DNA of 64,000 bases from Motacilla alba alba (lineage: Eukaryota; Chordata; Aves; Passeriformes; Motacillidae), in assembly GCF_015832195.1 (NCBI RefSeq), contig NC_052017.1, forward strand, positions 76,881,801 to 76,945,800, given 5' to 3'. Shown piece by piece: positions 1-14,848 of the stretch (its first letter is position 1; each line of letters opens with the position of its first letter). A model generated the notes under the pieces. It was given only the letters and a program-made list of their open reading frames with translations, ran no database searches and was not told the origin of the DNA. Position numbers and translations under genes: made by a program.

Positions 1-1193
1 GAGGGTAGGAAATTAACCTGCTTGTTTACCAAAGCTCATCAGCTCAGATTTTTCTGAAATTACAGTTCCTCCAAAGTTGTCATTCCATGAGTATAGTGTC
101 ATCACATCTATGTTTTCTGGAATTTTTTCTTTATTTATTTTCTTATTTCACTCCCTGAAGTCCCTTATCTCTGTTACTAACATGAGGCAAATGTGAAATT
201 ATTGAATCTTTAGATATCTGTGAATTAGAGCAAGTTGTTTGTCCCAACTCATTATATAAATGCAGCAAATTAATGTTTTAGGGCACAGGTTTATTGAAGG
301 CAGCATATGAATTCTGTATGAAAGCATCTCATCAACTTTTGTGAGGTTCAAAAAATACAGAACTTTCTGCACAAGACAATTAAAAAGTATATTCTTGTAA
401 GGAGAAGTGTTACAATGTAAGAGCTGTCATTTCTACTCTGGGAAAATTGAGTGACTGATTATTAATTTATTATATGGCCAACCAGAATTCAAAATTTTTT
501 TACATTGTCATCCTCTGGGGTCTTAAAACTACATATTTACAGTTATCTGTTTATGTCTCCTAATTTCAGTGGGACATTTTGGGAACCAGTGAAGCAGTCC
601 CTTTCTCAATCCCTTTCTCTGGTTTGCTGTCTGCCAACACCTCATATTCTCAACTGTGTTAGGTTCTTCTGACCCTGCTCAAGACAACTTTGTAAGCAAA
701 CAAATTACATAGAACTCTTTGCTTTTATCAGGTATTCAACGTGACAGTTTTCACGATAAAGCTCCAAAAGGGAAAACAGCCTGCAGGGCGCTGTGCTATC
801 GTAAAATGACAGAAACAATATAATTAGGTTAAAGAGTCTAAAACATTACCCACAGCATTGTGTAGAAAAACTTCATAAGCCTGAGTAGTATAATAATTGA
901 TGACAGTTATACCTAGAGGATTTATAACAGATAAATGTTCACATCTGAGGATTAAAGAAATAATTTCAAAACTCAAATATAATAACTATTAACTTGGTTA
1001 AAAGATTATTTAGAGATGTAACTTTACATGTTTGAACATATAGGCCTCCCTCTGTATTTCTTTTCCTCATGTAGAAAAACAAAAAAAAATTACGTGTGTC
1101 TATTTTAAGAAGAGCAATAGAGTATCATGAATAATATAACACGACAATGAACAGTTCAAATAAAGTGAATAACTCAAGAATGCTTTAACTACT

Positions 1194-1252
1194 ATATATT
1201 CAATATAGTATACTATATATTCAATATATTAATATATATTCATAGTATTTTT
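1194..1252. repeat. AT-rich imperfect tandem repeat
   Basis: Two near-identical units of about 20 bp, each containing TATATATTCAATATA, follow one another and then run into further TA-rich sequence. The junction contains the perfect 16-bp palindrome ATATAGTATACTATAT. This is seen directly; no function is implied. Confidence 0.6.
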
Positions 1253-3041
1253 GCAGAGTCACAATACAAATATTAACTAGATTTGAGGAATTTAATCTCA
1301 GCTTTAATAGAAAACATGCAATTCCAAATCAAATTTCCCAGGGCCATTGTAATTCCCTTAATATTCCGGCTCAAAAAACTTTTCAGCACTCCTTGGCATT
1401 TGAAGGAAGACATGACCTTCTACATCAAACAAAAGATTAAAACCTGAACCCTTCAGATCTCAGGATTAGTAATCAGTGCAATACAAGTGGGAGCATTCTG
1501 GCTGCAGGAACGATCGATCACTCACCACTGTGGGAGTAGGCTCCTTCCAGCTGGGGCTGCCCATTAACTCAGGTAGCAGCAGTGAACATGCAACATGCAG
1601 CCAAGTGCTGTGGCCAGCAAGCAGCAAATCACTGCTGTAAAATATGTTCAGTGCTCAGTGTGTATGACCACTAATACTGCACATGAGCAGAAGCACTTAT
1701 TTACCACTGCTTAAACTATATGTGCCCTCTGCAGCGTAAACCTGAGTCAGCTTAGACTTCTTTCAGAAATGGTGACTGTATAAGGCCACTGAAAAAGGCA
1801 GTAGTTTAAAAAATAAGAAATTTACTTCCAGATAAAAGAAATTTCAGTGCAATAAATGTGAAAATATTGAATATATCATTTGTAATCTGATCTTTTACAC
1901 TTTGTCCAGCTAAACAGGAAATAAGATGTGGCTGGATTTGCTCCCTTTTCTTCATCCTAGGAAATAGGTAGTCTCAGACACTGTGTATCTTCAGAGGTGC
2001 TATGTAACCCAAGTGGAAATATGCAAAGTGCTCTTGAAGAATGTTCAATTTCAAAAATTACTAAACTTCATTGCTAGAGAAATTTAGACTATATATGGAC
2101 TTCAGAACTCACAGAACTCACATTATTAAATAATATACATATCAAATTCAGACATAGGAAATTATGTATCAAATAGTAGTTCACTTTTAGCAAGGTGTGC
2201 CACGTTGACTGTGCTCTGTTTAGGAGACTAAATATGTCTGAGTTCACCCTCCAGTCCAGAGACCAGCTGCCACTGAACAGTCTGGATATCTAATATTAAA
2301 CTTAATTATCATTTTAAACAGGTTCACATAGTAACTTGCAGCTGGCAATGATTCCTGAAAATGATCACTCTAGCTTGCAGATTGCACCCACAAATGACCT
2401 GAGGGACAGGAGGCACACAAGCTATTATTTTAACAGTTTGGTTATACAGGATGCTCCTGGTCACTATTTAATTTAGAGTTATAGATGCAGCCTACAGATC
2501 CTCTATTTTCAGCATTTAAAGTATGAATATCACCCAAAAGTATGATAATACAAGACTAATTCAAATAAGAACTTTGCAAATTAGGTGAGTTACTTTTGGT
2601 TATTGTGCATACGTACAAAGCTTGGTATAAATCTTAGGGTGAATGAAAAGGGCAACATCACCTCACCAATAAATCCCACCTCACTGGACTTTAAGAGTAC
2701 TCTTTCAAAGTGAAAACAATTAGGTATCTAGTTTCTATAGTAGCCTTTAAAAATTCTGGTAAAGGTGTCTTAATTATTGCTATTTTACCTCAATTAATGC
2801 TACTTTACCTGGATTGTCTGTATATGAACTTTTGCTTGAATTTCCAGATCACAGTCACCACACTATTAAGTCAAATATCCTGTCCTAAACAGAGATTGAT
2901 CTCAAACTTTCAGACTATAAAATAACACAAAATAACAATTGCTGACAGCATAACCGTTTTAAATGAGTCTTAAGATTGGCATTTAGCCAGACATGTAAGA
3001 TAAAAACTGCGCAAATAATTTCTTGGCACTATCAGGCAATT

Positions 3042-3113
3042 AAAAAAAAAAAGCCCCAAAAAAACAACCAACCAAAACAAGGAAACAACCAGAAAAAACC
3101 CCAAACAACTAAA
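3042..3113. repeat. A/C-rich low-complexity tract
   Basis: An 11-base A-run is followed by irregular AAAACC / AACCAACC sequence without a fixed period. The same composition, or its complement, recurs many times in this window (near 8.4, 11.9, 26.5, 30.7, 52.5, 54.5, 57.9 and 62.9 kb). Confidence 0.8.
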
Positions 3114-6100
3114 CTTTCATGGGGAATGGAATTCAAAAAATATCTTCTGCTTAATTTTGGCATAAAAACTTAAAAAGGAGGTGCTGTTTCAAAGGCAAAA
3201 CCAAAAAATAATTGCCAAATGTTTCATGTATCTGTACTTGTATATATCTGTATTTATAGGAAAAAATAATATTTCGAACGATAATTCTTGCTCAGCACTT
3301 ACTTTGTCAACATTATTTAACACTGCTATTCTTGGAAGCAGTCACATTGCTTGAATTTTATTAAATTTACAGTTGCACAGCTGTTTAATCTAAGACAGAG
3401 GTGCTTCCCATCCCTTGTCTTCCTTATGCCGGTACTAGGACCCATGCAGCCAGATGTTCAAAATGAGTCAATTTGTCCTAATTTTCCTTCTGGGTGAGAT
3501 CCTGGATCTACCTTTTTGTGTTTCCAAATATCCATTACAGCAAACTCGAGTGGGCTGGAGCACCTAGCCAGAAACAAGGTGAGAGAAGGAATATAAGACC
3601 AAAGTGGATACAGGGGTAACCCTTTTATGGCAGTAGCTTATTCGGTTGCTTCTTGGCACTTGCCTCAGTTTAAGTAAATTTCAAGTTTATCAGCATGTTT
3701 TCTATGCTATTAAATCCTTCATCAGAGAAAATTGTTCAGATTCTTATAAAAAATAATCTCCCCAAGAAGGAGTAACTGTAAAATCATAGCATCATCTGTT
3801 GCTTTACCCTTTAGAATAGCCTTATGTATAATGTAATTTGAACTTATTTAAATCAAGAATAGCTTATTTGCAAACAAATAGTAGTTATATGAGAACCTTC
3901 AATAGCAAATATTTATGATGAAATTGAGAATTTTCCTTATGCCCAGATCTTAAATTAATATTCATCAAAGCCTTCTCAGAGGTGTTTCCCCTGGGCTGAA
4001 AATGTTCCGGTAACAAGAGTTATACGAAGCTTATGGGGAGACAATGTCAAGTGAAGTTCAGGTAGACAATATTCCCTGCTTTTCTCTTGTCTACCAAGCC
4101 AGATTTTTCATCATAGAAATTGATCAGGAAATTCAATATTACAGTGCAACTAGAACTTCAGAGAGACCCCTGAGCTTTTCCACAAGGAATACAAATATTA
4201 ATATACATATCAAGGTTCCTCAGCATAATGAGAAATATAGGGGGAAAAAGTATATTGAAATCCTTCTGTTTTCATCACACCTTGGTTTACTGGATTATTT
4301 CTTTCATATATTGCTATACTTGCAAATATGCACTCCAAGCTTCCTTTCTAAATACAAATGAAATATTTGAGAGCTGTGGGAATGTACGCAAGGGAGAATG
4401 CCTTTATTTTCTGCTTTATTAAAACACCAGTAAGGCCCCATTAAAACCTTAGTGTCTCCCTGGAAAGCTCAGATGTTCCCACACTGTTAAGCAGGGATTG
4501 AAAGCTGAATCTGAAAGACAGACATATAACAGGTGGAGTCTTGTGATGAACAAAAAACTGGCCCAAGCATAATAAAATCATAATCTTTTGAAAAATTAAC
4601 TCCTATGAGCTCCTCCTCCCCCCAGCCTTATTTAAAGGAATATGCTTACTGATAGCTTTCAGACTTATGCTTGCAGATTTTTTCCAGTGATTGCAGGTCT
4701 TCAGGTGGCCCAGATCTTGGCTTTGAGGAGACATCCTGGTTCCTTGCAGGGTGGATAAAGAGTTTACCCAGATCCCAGGCTAGTGGGTGTAGGATAGTAG
4801 AGGCAATGGATATGTTGAGGAAAACTGGGAAGAAAACAGAACTTTCTTTTTTGGAAAATGAATAGATACTTAAACAATACTGGGAAATTATTTAAGAGAC
4901 TTGGGAGATTTAAAAAAATAACAAAGCAGAAAGAAAAAGATGGAGGGGAAGAGGACCTCATTAACTGGTTGGGGAAATTTGGTCTAGGTCCAAATGAGTG
5001 TTAAGCACTGAGCAAAAGCAAGTAAGTATAACTTACTAGGAGACAGTTGAATGCTGGGGGAAAGGCTAACAGAGAAAAAGGGGCACCATTAAGTGGAAAC
5101 AGGATTTGCTGCATACAGGGACTAGAACAGCAGCCTAAGAGGAAAACAGTCCTTGCAAAATGAGAACAGTGGAATAGTGATGAAGAAAGTAACATGGAAA
5201 GGAGATAGGCAGGCAGAAAGCCTCAGCTATATAAAAACTGAGGGTTCAGCAAGTTTTATAACATCTGGCAAAACACATAACATCCAGTCATGGATGCTAT
5301 TTTCTTCCATACAAGGTGCTGTTAGCTAGAGCTGGCAGTCACGTCATGATCCAGACTGCTTGGCTCAAAATGCTTTGTTAACATATACAATACTGTATTA
5401 AAAATGTTGGTCATTTCATTTATTGTGCACAACTCACTCTAATGATACTTTTGCACACATCTGCCAGTGAACTACCACTTTCTCTTGTTCCCAAGAGGGA
5501 CACTTCTCATTAAATGGGCAGCTTTTACATAGTTTATTCTCTTTTTCAGTGTCATTCCTAAGTCTTATTTATCATGCACTGTTTGATTCCACTTTGAAGA
5601 AAGACTTGCTGAATTGTTGATTTCCCTGGGGCTTTTCACTGCTCCATCATTATAGCATTTGAAGACTCTGCCAGATTATGTATATTTTTTACAACACCTT
5701 CTAAGTGAGGAAGCACTCTAATCTGAGTTTGAAGATAGAACCTGAAGAGCTTCTAATAATTCTGTGTACCCATTTTGAAAGAGATTGCTGTTTACAGATC
5801 ATACATTCCAAACCCAGTTTGAATAGATTCTTATATTGCAGCTCTGAGCATTCAGCCATTAGCAATTAAGTCTACGGAATCTCAAAATGATCATCCTAAA
5901 ATGAAAGACACCATCCAAAATGTTTAGGCAGGTTTCCTAGCATTGCATATACTGATGCAGACTCTGAGGGATGTAAGTTTGTTTGCTTTTGTGACTTTTT
6001 GTTTTGTGGGCTAAGAAATTATCTTTTGCCTTCATAAATGCTTATTCAGCTGCACAGGAACACACAGGCTAAAAACCAGAAAGTGATTGGCTAATAGCTT

Positions 6101-6278
6101 TCACCATGGATTTTTGTTCATGAATCTATTCAATTCATTATTTCCACCTCCTGGGTTTTTCCAAAGGAAACCAAGGCAGTTAAGTATTGCCATTTAAGAC
6201 ATTTTAGAATAAGATTCATATTAGGAATTCCATACAGATATTTCAAAACCTAGATAGATAACCACAAAAACAAAAGCA

Positions 6279-6320
6279 TATGTTCCAACCTAGTTAATTC
6301 TGAGAGTCTGTGATTCTGTT
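6279..6320 (+). mobile_element. possible CR1 LINE 3'-tail remnant
   Basis: The stretch TTCCAACCTAGTTAATTC followed by TGTGATTCTGTT resembles the end of CR1 elements, where CCTTCCAACC precedes the short terminal ATTCTRTG repeats. Only about 40 bases match by eye and no upstream CR1 body is recognisable. Chance resemblance is possible. Confidence 0.25.
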
Positions 6321-8440
6321 CCATATGAAGTCAGTCAACTTTTAACCTTTCTCTTCTATGAAACAAAAGGAAGAAATGAAAAAATAAAAGAAGAAAGGGA
6401 AAGTATTGTTAGATAAAGAAATAATTTCTCTCCTCACAACAGTAATGACATAACAGTAAGAAGACGAAGATCAATACATACAGCTTCCCTTAATGACTGC
6501 ACAGGTCTTTAAGGCATATTTGTTCAATGCAAGTGTGGATATAGATATATAACTACACAAAACTGTCATGTGGAAAAAAATTCTGTACAAAGCAACTATA
6601 GCTCAAATTGTCGCTACTAGGGGTATTTTCCTACTTATGTGTTTTTCCTTTGCATTTGAATTATGCATGTTTTCTGTATTTAATTTGCCCACTTAACAAG
6701 GAAAATGCTGATGTTAAGATATTTTTGAAAATATATGCTGAACTATGCCTAGGAAAATGCACTGCTTCAATTAAACTCTGATACTCTCATCTTCAACAAA
6801 TCAGAATTTTCATAACAGCAGAATTTAAGTCCTTTTTTACCATAAAACACATTACAGGAATTTTGGGTTTTCTCATTTGAACTGCTCATGGCAACAAGCA
6901 AATACATGTAGCCTACAGACTAATCATATAATATAAGCCTGCAGTGAGTGCTCCTTGCCTCCTTTAACCTGATCTAGATGGCATTGACACTTAGGGCCTA
7001 CAAGGGTCTATATTCTCATCTCCAGGTTAAGTATCAAAGCATCTGCTAAATCTGAGAGTACAGGGAAAGGCTAAACTTTTAACAGTTCTGCCAGTTTCTC
7101 TTAATCCTTCCAAAATTTTCTGCCTCACTTTTTGGCAAATCTTATTTCTATATCCCTTAACATGATTTTTCAAACTCATTATCTCAGCAGATCATGGAAT
7201 TATTGAGAAACATACATTTAATACTCCATTTTCCTGTGTGAACATGTAAATCTGATTTCAGGAAACCTCTTGTTCCATCTATAGAATTATCAAGTGTCTG
7301 CAGTTTTATGTTTAAGAAAAATAACTCATTATTGACTCTTTTTGCAATCAGATAAATTAGTCTGTCCATTACAGAAAGAATGGTTCCATCTTTCTTTATA
7401 GACAGTATCAAAGTATCAAAACTACTATTTTCTTTTTTCCAAGTATGTCCCAAAGTATTTTAACACACAGATTTTTTGTTTGTTTGTTTTTGGTGTAGTT
7501 GAGTAAACAGCTTTATTGCCTTTAAGAGTTTCTTTCCAAGCTCCTGAATAGCAAGCTACATCTATGTATTTATCCTATTCCAGCCTATGAAGAATACAGT
7601 TCTGGGACCTAATTCCAATTATTTACCTTATCAACAGTGAATTCTACTTAGTTTAAAGCTTTTATTTCAGATGACTATGTTGAAAGAACTCTTTTGGGTT
7701 TTTTTCAGTATGTCAAACCACCTAGTTTTAATTCTGTCCTCTGATTAAAATTAATTATATATGTGCTTGTATATCAAAATAAAAATAAATTAATATTCAC
7801 CTTTTTTAATAAATATTTTCAAATTATCTCTTCCATTCTGGTATTGGTTTACAATTAGCATATTTAAATTCAAAGGGCTCCAAATCAAACTGTAAATGGA
7901 TAATAAAAATTAATATATTTTTTAAAAATCTTTTTACCAAGAACTCTTTTTAAAAACCTACTTCAGCTACTCTTCTGACTATAAAAAATTTTGTTGGATG
8001 CATACTGATTTTGTAGCCTACTGTAAAGTGGGGTCAGTCATATTGTCTAACCCAAACCAAGATTCAAATTAAACTAAGTTTTTTTGCACTTTCTTCAAAA
8101 GCCAGACATATAATGGTCTAAGCAAAGACAAACTTTTGGAAATAGTTGTGCATATCTTCATATGTCTTCTCTGTAAGGTCACACATTAGTTATCTTCCTG
8201 GAATTAAACACTACAACAACAGCAGTCATAAAAAATTTGTGAACTGGATTTTTAGCACTATATAGTTTGTCATATTGATCACATTGCCTGCAGTGTTATT
8301 TTTACAGACAAAAATTGAATCAATATTAGGATCCAAAATAGCAAAATAGGTCTTAGCACTGTTTTTTGGAACTTCTTAGAAGAAATGTAGCATTGACAAT
8401 TGTATGATTTTGTAAAAAAACATGCAGCTTTATATTTCTT

Positions 8441-8528
8441 GATTTTTTGGGTGGTTTTGAAGTCTTGGTTTTGTGGGTTTGGTTTAGTTTGATTTGGTTT
8501 GGTTTATTTGTTGGTTGGGTTGTTTTTT
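8441..8528. repeat. T/G-rich low-complexity tract
   Basis: This is irregular GGTTT / GGTTTGG sequence, including three successive TTTGG-type units and a GTTGGTTGGG end. It is the complement of the A/C-rich tracts elsewhere in the window. The G-runs are only 2-3 long, so quadruplex potential is weak. Confidence 0.75.
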
Positions 8529-9365
8529 ACCCCTCCCAGAAAAGCAAGCTTTCCTCAAAATCCAAGAAAGAATGACTACAGAGTGACCTACAGAAAACAG
8601 CTTTCCAGCAACATCTAATCTCTATACTGAGCAGGTTTTAGGCTATGGTATGACTTGTACGGCTCAGTGCTTGCCTTTCTAGATGAGGAGAAAGATTGAA
8701 ACCTGGAAAATATCTCAGGTGAGAAATGCCAAAAAAAAAAAAGGGTCTCCAAGCCTGTGGTACTCACGCAAAACCATTTACTCACCCCATTAAAACCACG
8801 AAAAACTTTCCAGGCTTTAGACTGATGTAGGCAGTTTGTGTTAAATCCTCCAGTCCTCTTCTCACCAGTCTTGTAAAATGAGAAGTATTCTGACCAGCTT
8901 TTTTTTTTGCTATTCAAAGATGCTCACCAAAATAATTATGCAACAGATGGAGTTACATTTGTCTTCAAGTAAAAGGAAAAGACACTCAGTTCAGCACTGG
9001 AAGAGGTGTTAGAGGACACCAAGAATTGAGAAAGCATTTATTTCAAAGAACTGCGATGACTGCTCATGTGGGTTTTTTTTTTTTAAGTATTGTAAATAAA
9101 ATCCCACGTTCATTTCTTAAATTCTTAAAAATCCATTAAGTTAGTAAGAAATTATGTGAACTAGCAACTGAAAAAATTCTACGAGATATGTAGATTTAAA
9201 AATGGGAGAAAACTGTACTGCAATGATGGATTTTTAAAAAGCCAAAAGATTTTCAAGACTAATACATTAATAAAACATCAAACCCCAAAATATTGATTTC
9301 GCTGCAGAAAGGATTTACTACAGGATTTTATTCATATTTTAGTTTTCCTGTGTCAAAAATATGTC

Positions 9366-9763
9366 ATGACCCACTGGGGAGCAGGGGAAGAGTGTGACAA
9401 GTCTTCTCCCTGACAAGAAAGAAGCAGCAGGGACAATGTGTGATGAACTGGCCACAGCCCCAATTCCATGTCCCCTGAGCCTCTGATGAGTGGAGATGAA
9501 GAACTCAATCCCTGTGAAGGAGGCAGCAATGTGGGGAAGGTGTTTGGAGATTTACTTCTTGTTTCTCATTACCCTCCTCTGATTTGACTGATAATAAATT
9601 AAATTAATTTTCCTGAGTCAACTCTGATTCACCCATGCCGGTAATTGGTGAGTGAGCCCTACCTGCCCTTATCTTGCCCCATGGACATTTTTTTATCTTT
9701 TCTTTCCCCTGCCCAGCAGCTTTGGCAGGCACCTGATATCCAGCCAGGGTCAATTCGATGCCA
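9366..9763 (+). mobile_element. avian ERV LTR, 3' portion
   Basis: This matches, from memory, the 3' part of a common avian endogenous-retrovirus LTR (ERVL-like; class assignment tentative). The landmarks occur in order: GGGGAGCAGGGGAAGAGTGT, then TGTGATGAACTGGCC, a poly(A) signal AATAAA at 9593-9598 inside AATAAATTAAATTAATTTTCC, TGCCCTTATCTTG, and the terminal GATATCCAGCCAGGGTCAA. The same landmarks occur in reverse complement at about 33.4-33.9 kb, which supports a dispersed repeat rather than unique DNA. The 5' part of the LTR is missing or too diverged to see. No retroviral gene sequence is recognisable beside it, so it is a truncated solo fragment. It cannot encode protein. Confidence 0.7.
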
Positions 9764-9791
9764 CTTCTTTTTATTTGGGGCCTTTATTCAC

Positions 9792-9829
9792 ACCCCCTAC
9801 CCACCTCCCCACCCCCCCCCCCCCCCCCC
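9792..9829. repeat. C-rich tract ending in an 18-base C homopolymer
   Basis: CACCCCCTACCCACCTCCCC leads into an uninterrupted run of 18 C at 9812-9829. It starts about 30 bases after the end of the LTR fragment. Runs of this length are prone to slippage and sequencing error, so the exact count should not be trusted. The Pro/His-rich open frames here are translations of this low-complexity sequence. Confidence 0.9.
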
Positions 9830-12800
9830 ATAATTTGTCCCATCTAAAAATGATTACATGAACTTGTTTTCATGAAGATAATCTCATTTATGATTTAACA
9901 TTGTCTTTGAATTTATACCATCCATCTAGAGAAACTGCAGATACACTGACCAAGGCAGAGATCCAGACAAGGAGAGGAAATTCAGTCCTGTTAAATCAAC
10001 ACCATTTTTTCAGAGAATGAAAAATGTAATTTGTAGGCAGCAAAGTCTGGCCTATACAGATAAACCTCACATTTTTTTCAAATTTGAAGCTGCAAAACAT
10101 CTGTTTCAAGGTGAGCATGGATATCTGCTGTATGCTGAAGATATCACCACAGGAAGTGCTATCATTGTCACTATCTGACACCCAGAAAGAGGTAAGACAC
10201 TGCTTTAGTGGGCTTATTGGCATCTTCACGTGCATTTAAGAAGGCTATGAGCAGATGTGCTTTAGGACAACTGGAGGCTTACACTAGGACAAAAATAGAT
10301 TAAGTGGTTTAGAGAGGGTAATGTTGGAGAGGGTAAACTAATATCCTAAAGAAAGAGGTATATAAAGAGAGAGATTTTAAGGAGCAAGTAAAAATAGAAA
10401 ACCTAAGCAAAGAAAAAAAGGTGCTTGCAAGACTTTGCCATTTATCTTTCTACTAACATATAATGTGTTTTTCATGAAACAGTCTTTACTCAGAGCACTA
10501 TCCCTTTGTTAGTGCTGGGAAATGTGTACCCTTTAGCATATGGTTACTCTCCAAAAGTCTTTGCTAAAGGAAAAAATTCTTTCTGTTTTACCAGATGAGT
10601 TTGATAGTGACTTAATGATTTTAATTGACCTCCGGTGTTCCTTTTCATGTGCCAGCACTGCACCTCATTTGACCTCAGGCTTGCAGAAACTAATTAAATA
10701 TGAGCACAGAGACAACTTAAAAATTCCAGAGCCGACACAGATAACAAAAGAAGACTTCCTCCACTTTTTTTTTCTCCTACTTTTATAGAAAGGAGTTCTA
10801 TATTCTGAGCAAAATCCACACAGTGTCCTAGTTAATAAGATCATCTGGGATCAATTACTGCTAAGCATAATGATTCTTTATTCCAGATGTGAGAATGAGA
10901 TAGCTGCCTGTCTCTGTAGAAAATGAACACTGGCATTCACCTGAAAGATTTATGCCTGCATCATTTTCATACACACATATTTGGAGGGGCTACTGTCCAC
11001 TATGTTTCTCCTGAAGGGGACAATCAGTGAAGCAAATGAGGTTGTATAAAGAGTAGCACCCTCTAAAAAAACCTTTTTTATTCTTTTTCTCTAAGTAGTA
11101 GACAACTGATTTCAAAGAATTATGCCTGCATGTACATGTTCTCTATTAAACACAAATTTCTGCCCAAAGAAGAATGCATTTTCAAAAGCCAGTCTAAACC
11201 TGAGTTGCTGGAGGAAACGGTTCTGTATTCCTCCCTGAGCACTCTGTGTTTTCCATCTTCCTCCAGCTCTTCCACTCATGCAGCTATGCAGCCATCCAGA
11301 CCAAAGATATGATATGCTGGAAACAAAGAGAAATACAGCAAACCAATCAGGTTTAGCTCAAGTAGGATTTTGACTGTCACACAGGCATCAGTCCCACAAT
11401 ATGCAAGAAAATTAAGAATTTCAATAGCAGGAGGTTTAAGGTAATTTAAGTCAATCAAGAAATTAAGTACTAAGAGGAAAATGAGGTGATTTTCATCACC
11501 TGTTCAGTGCAGGGTTTGCAAACAGGCATTCTGTAGTTTGATCCTGCTACACCATGTATGGGAGTTTTGCAGGATATTGGGCTTTTACAGAGATTTTTTT
11601 TTTCATATGTTGCAAACTGGTTATCAGCAAAAGAACATGCTGAAGAAGCCACAAGGTTACAAATGTGTTACAAAGGAAAATGTACATAGTTCCATCAACT
11701 TCCATAGGAAGTCTCATCTATTGAGATGTTTCTTGCATTTTTCTATGCAATATTATTTCTGAACCAAATAACCTTATCTCAATGTACTGCATCACAAAAG
11801 ACTGCCTGGTATGATGTGAAGAGCACCAATTGCTGTAGTGAATACATGCCAATGCCTTCAGGACAATGTGTGTTCAATCTCAAAATATTGAGCCAGAAAA
11901 TAAAAAAATACTGCAACAGAGAAGCCCCCGAGAAAACAACAACACCACCAAAAAAAAAACCCCAACCAACCAACAACAACAAAAAATAGCTGCACAGAGA
12001 CACAGAAAGTCTTCATGACAGCCACTTACATTGTCTCATCTTCTACTTGCAGCTTCTAGATGCACAAATAATTTTCTTGTCTCTGGTCTAGTGTTGTAGG
12101 CTTTGCACTTTTCAGAATATACCTGAAAGCATCACTTGCTGTAATCCTCCCAATCAAATAATGGATATTGCCCAACTAGCTGTAAATATTTCTGCATGTT
12201 GTACATGAGTGTCCCTACATGATGTCTACATGTGGCTAGCTAAGACACTGGAAAGGCCTCAGAGGTGGTCCTGAATAATTTGTTTGAGATTGAACAGCAG
12301 AGGCTGCCTTCACAGAATTGTCTCACTTATAATAGAAATATGTGGGGCAATGTTATCTTTTGGATTGCATCCAGTTGCCTTGAGTGAATGAACTAAAAAT
12401 AGACTAACCTACTCCAAAACTACTTACTACAAATGCAGCAGTTTCGGAGCATCTGCATAGAAATATTGTCGATCCCAAACAGGCTTTTATTATGCAGGTA
12501 TTCCATTGCCTGTATGTAATTCTCTGCTTATAAGGCTGCAATATCGTCCTTGGAGCCAGCAGGTGGAGAAATACTTCCATTTAAAAAAAATGTCTGTGGG
12601 GAAAGGCAAGTTCAGCAGCTATGGAGGGAAAGCAGCTGTACTTTCCAAATCTATTCCTTCCTGATCATGAAATCTATCCCAGTCAGTTTCCTAGGTAACC
12701 CTATGAAACTGAGAATGCTAGTAGAGACTGGAGGAAGTAAAAAACTAAATATAATTTTAAGTTAGCCTTCCATAAAATAAGTCAAGAAATGTCAGCTTTG

Positions 12801-14848
12801 ATCAGATTCAGAAATTTAGTTTGGTATTATTTCCCCACGCACACAATGGGTTGTAGATGACACTGCCATTTTCACACAATGGCTTGGAATGATTTTATAA
12901 GGTACTAGAGTATTGCACTTTTTTTTTTTTTTAATTAAGATTCATACACTGGCCTCTTCTGGTTATTACAGTTGAAATGCAAGTATTTTTACTGATCAGT
13001 TATCCTGGATATAAGCATGAACACTCATACTAAGGAATATGAACATCATACTGTCACTTTCATGCGCTGTAATGTGGAATTCTTCTCAGATAACAGTCAG
13101 CAGATGATACATGTTAATGCAGGAACAGAACAATAGATAAATAGATAATAGAATATTCTTCTTATCTGTTCTAAGGAAAAAAAAAAGCAAGGCAGATTGT
13201 ATTGGAATAAAACTTCATTAAAAATGTATTCTAAATTCATGTAAAGCAAATCCAGTCACCTTCCCCTTTCTTAAAATGAAATTTCTTTCCTTCTACATTC
13301 ACATCATCCACTCAGTATATGTCTGTATTTAAAGCATGGAGACACAGACTGTAAAATGCTCTGGATGGAGACTATAAATCAAGGAAAAAACAGAACAGCA
13401 TGCTATGATTATTTTCAAATTCATATGCATCCACTCCACCTTTTTGTCATGTATAAAGCATTCATGGGTCTGAAATGTAGAAAAGAAAAAAAGATAGAGA
13501 TCTGTGTATTTCACCACAACACTGCTGACAAAACTCAACTGGGTCAACACAGTGGACCAACAGATTGAAAAATTTGGTCATTTTATTTTAAATGTCAACT
13601 TTCCAGAGAATTTTAAGGGTACCAGCATTAAATGTAATTATAATTTAAGCAGTCACCTTGCCTATTTTCTATTGTTTCTTTTCAACCTCAACCCATCTTT
13701 TTTCCAAAACTCCTTGGTGATAGGCACAAGCACCAATAAGTAGCTATAGCTGCATCATCTACTATGCAGACTTTCGGCTGGAGACCAACGGTAAAATTTA
13801 AGGGAGAAACCTGATTTTACTCAGCTTGGTCTTTATGTACTGATAAGTTTAACTGAATCCACAAAATAAGCATCTAATATAACCACTCAGTGATATAATT
13901 TTTAAAGGCAGTTCATACAAGTTTTTTAGGAAAGTTTTTATGCACAACTAAGAGATGTTGCATGATCAGTGCTCAGTCGAGGTATGCCTTTCAGTACCCC
14001 AGTACCCAAAATACTTAACAAACATTTTCAACTAAGTAGACTTTGAAAAAGTAGGCAACCAGATTTCTACAGAGTGCAGGAGAGCTTTTCAACTGGTGCT
14101 GCCTTTCAGCCTCATATAAACTGATTTCCATTTCACACTTGATTTAAAATCAGAACTCTCATCAATATGGGTATTTTCTGCATTTTAGTTGTGAGGAGTA
14201 AAATGCCCCTAACATGCAGCCTTTCCCTGCCAAGCTCCAGACCAGCTAGCATTAATCAGAGCTTAAACTGTGTCTGTCCATGATTTTTCACCATTTTTAG
14301 GGGTTTCTGTCATTCCCACAGCTTCACAGACCTGTAACCTCTCCAGTGTGCTCTGTATCACTGTCTGCAGCTGATGGTGCTGAATGAAGGCTGCATTTTG
14401 GACATCTGCAATCCTCAACAACCTAGGGGATCAACCATTTTACAATTTAGAAGTCCAGTTGAAACTGAAGCATTTTGTCTGGGCAGGTGAAGTCAGTCAA
14501 GCCTGTGCCTTGGACAGACTTGCCAGCTGACTGTAATCTAGAAACCCAAGCTAGCCTGAAACTACACCTTAATACATGAGCCCTCACATGGGATACACAG
14601 CTTATATTTGTTGTTGGTCAGGTCAGGAGGTTTACTGGGATGTGCCCCTTTATAGACATGCCGCAGAAGGATCAATTATAGGTATTTATTGTATAATTGA
14701 TAGGTCCTTTCTAGGTAAAATTTTCTTAGCAATATTAGGTTTTAGTTGGTTGAGGCATTTTAGATATTTTTTCTAAATATAGAAAAAGCAAACCTCAGCT
14801 GCTCTCTAGTTACCATAGCAACTGTAAGGTATTATGGCACTTATCTGA

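Larger units (their letters stand above)
1..8440. other. AT-rich gene-free stretch
   Basis: I find no recognisable gene, exon or RNA gene here on either strand. The open frames are about 60-105 codons long, are not recognisable as proteins and fit chance in AT-rich DNA. The listed contents are a short AT-rich near-duplication near 1.2 kb, an A/C-rich tract near 3.05 kb, a very weak CR1-tail-like stretch near 6.3 kb and a short GTTT run at about 7474-7492. The region is intergenic or intronic by inference; the sequence alone does not decide which. Confidence 0.6.

Noticed and set aside
3555..3575. GGGCTGGAGCACCT, a phrase also found in CR1 ORF2
   Set aside because: The match is 14 bases only. 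Flanking sequence does not follow the CR1 consensus on either side.
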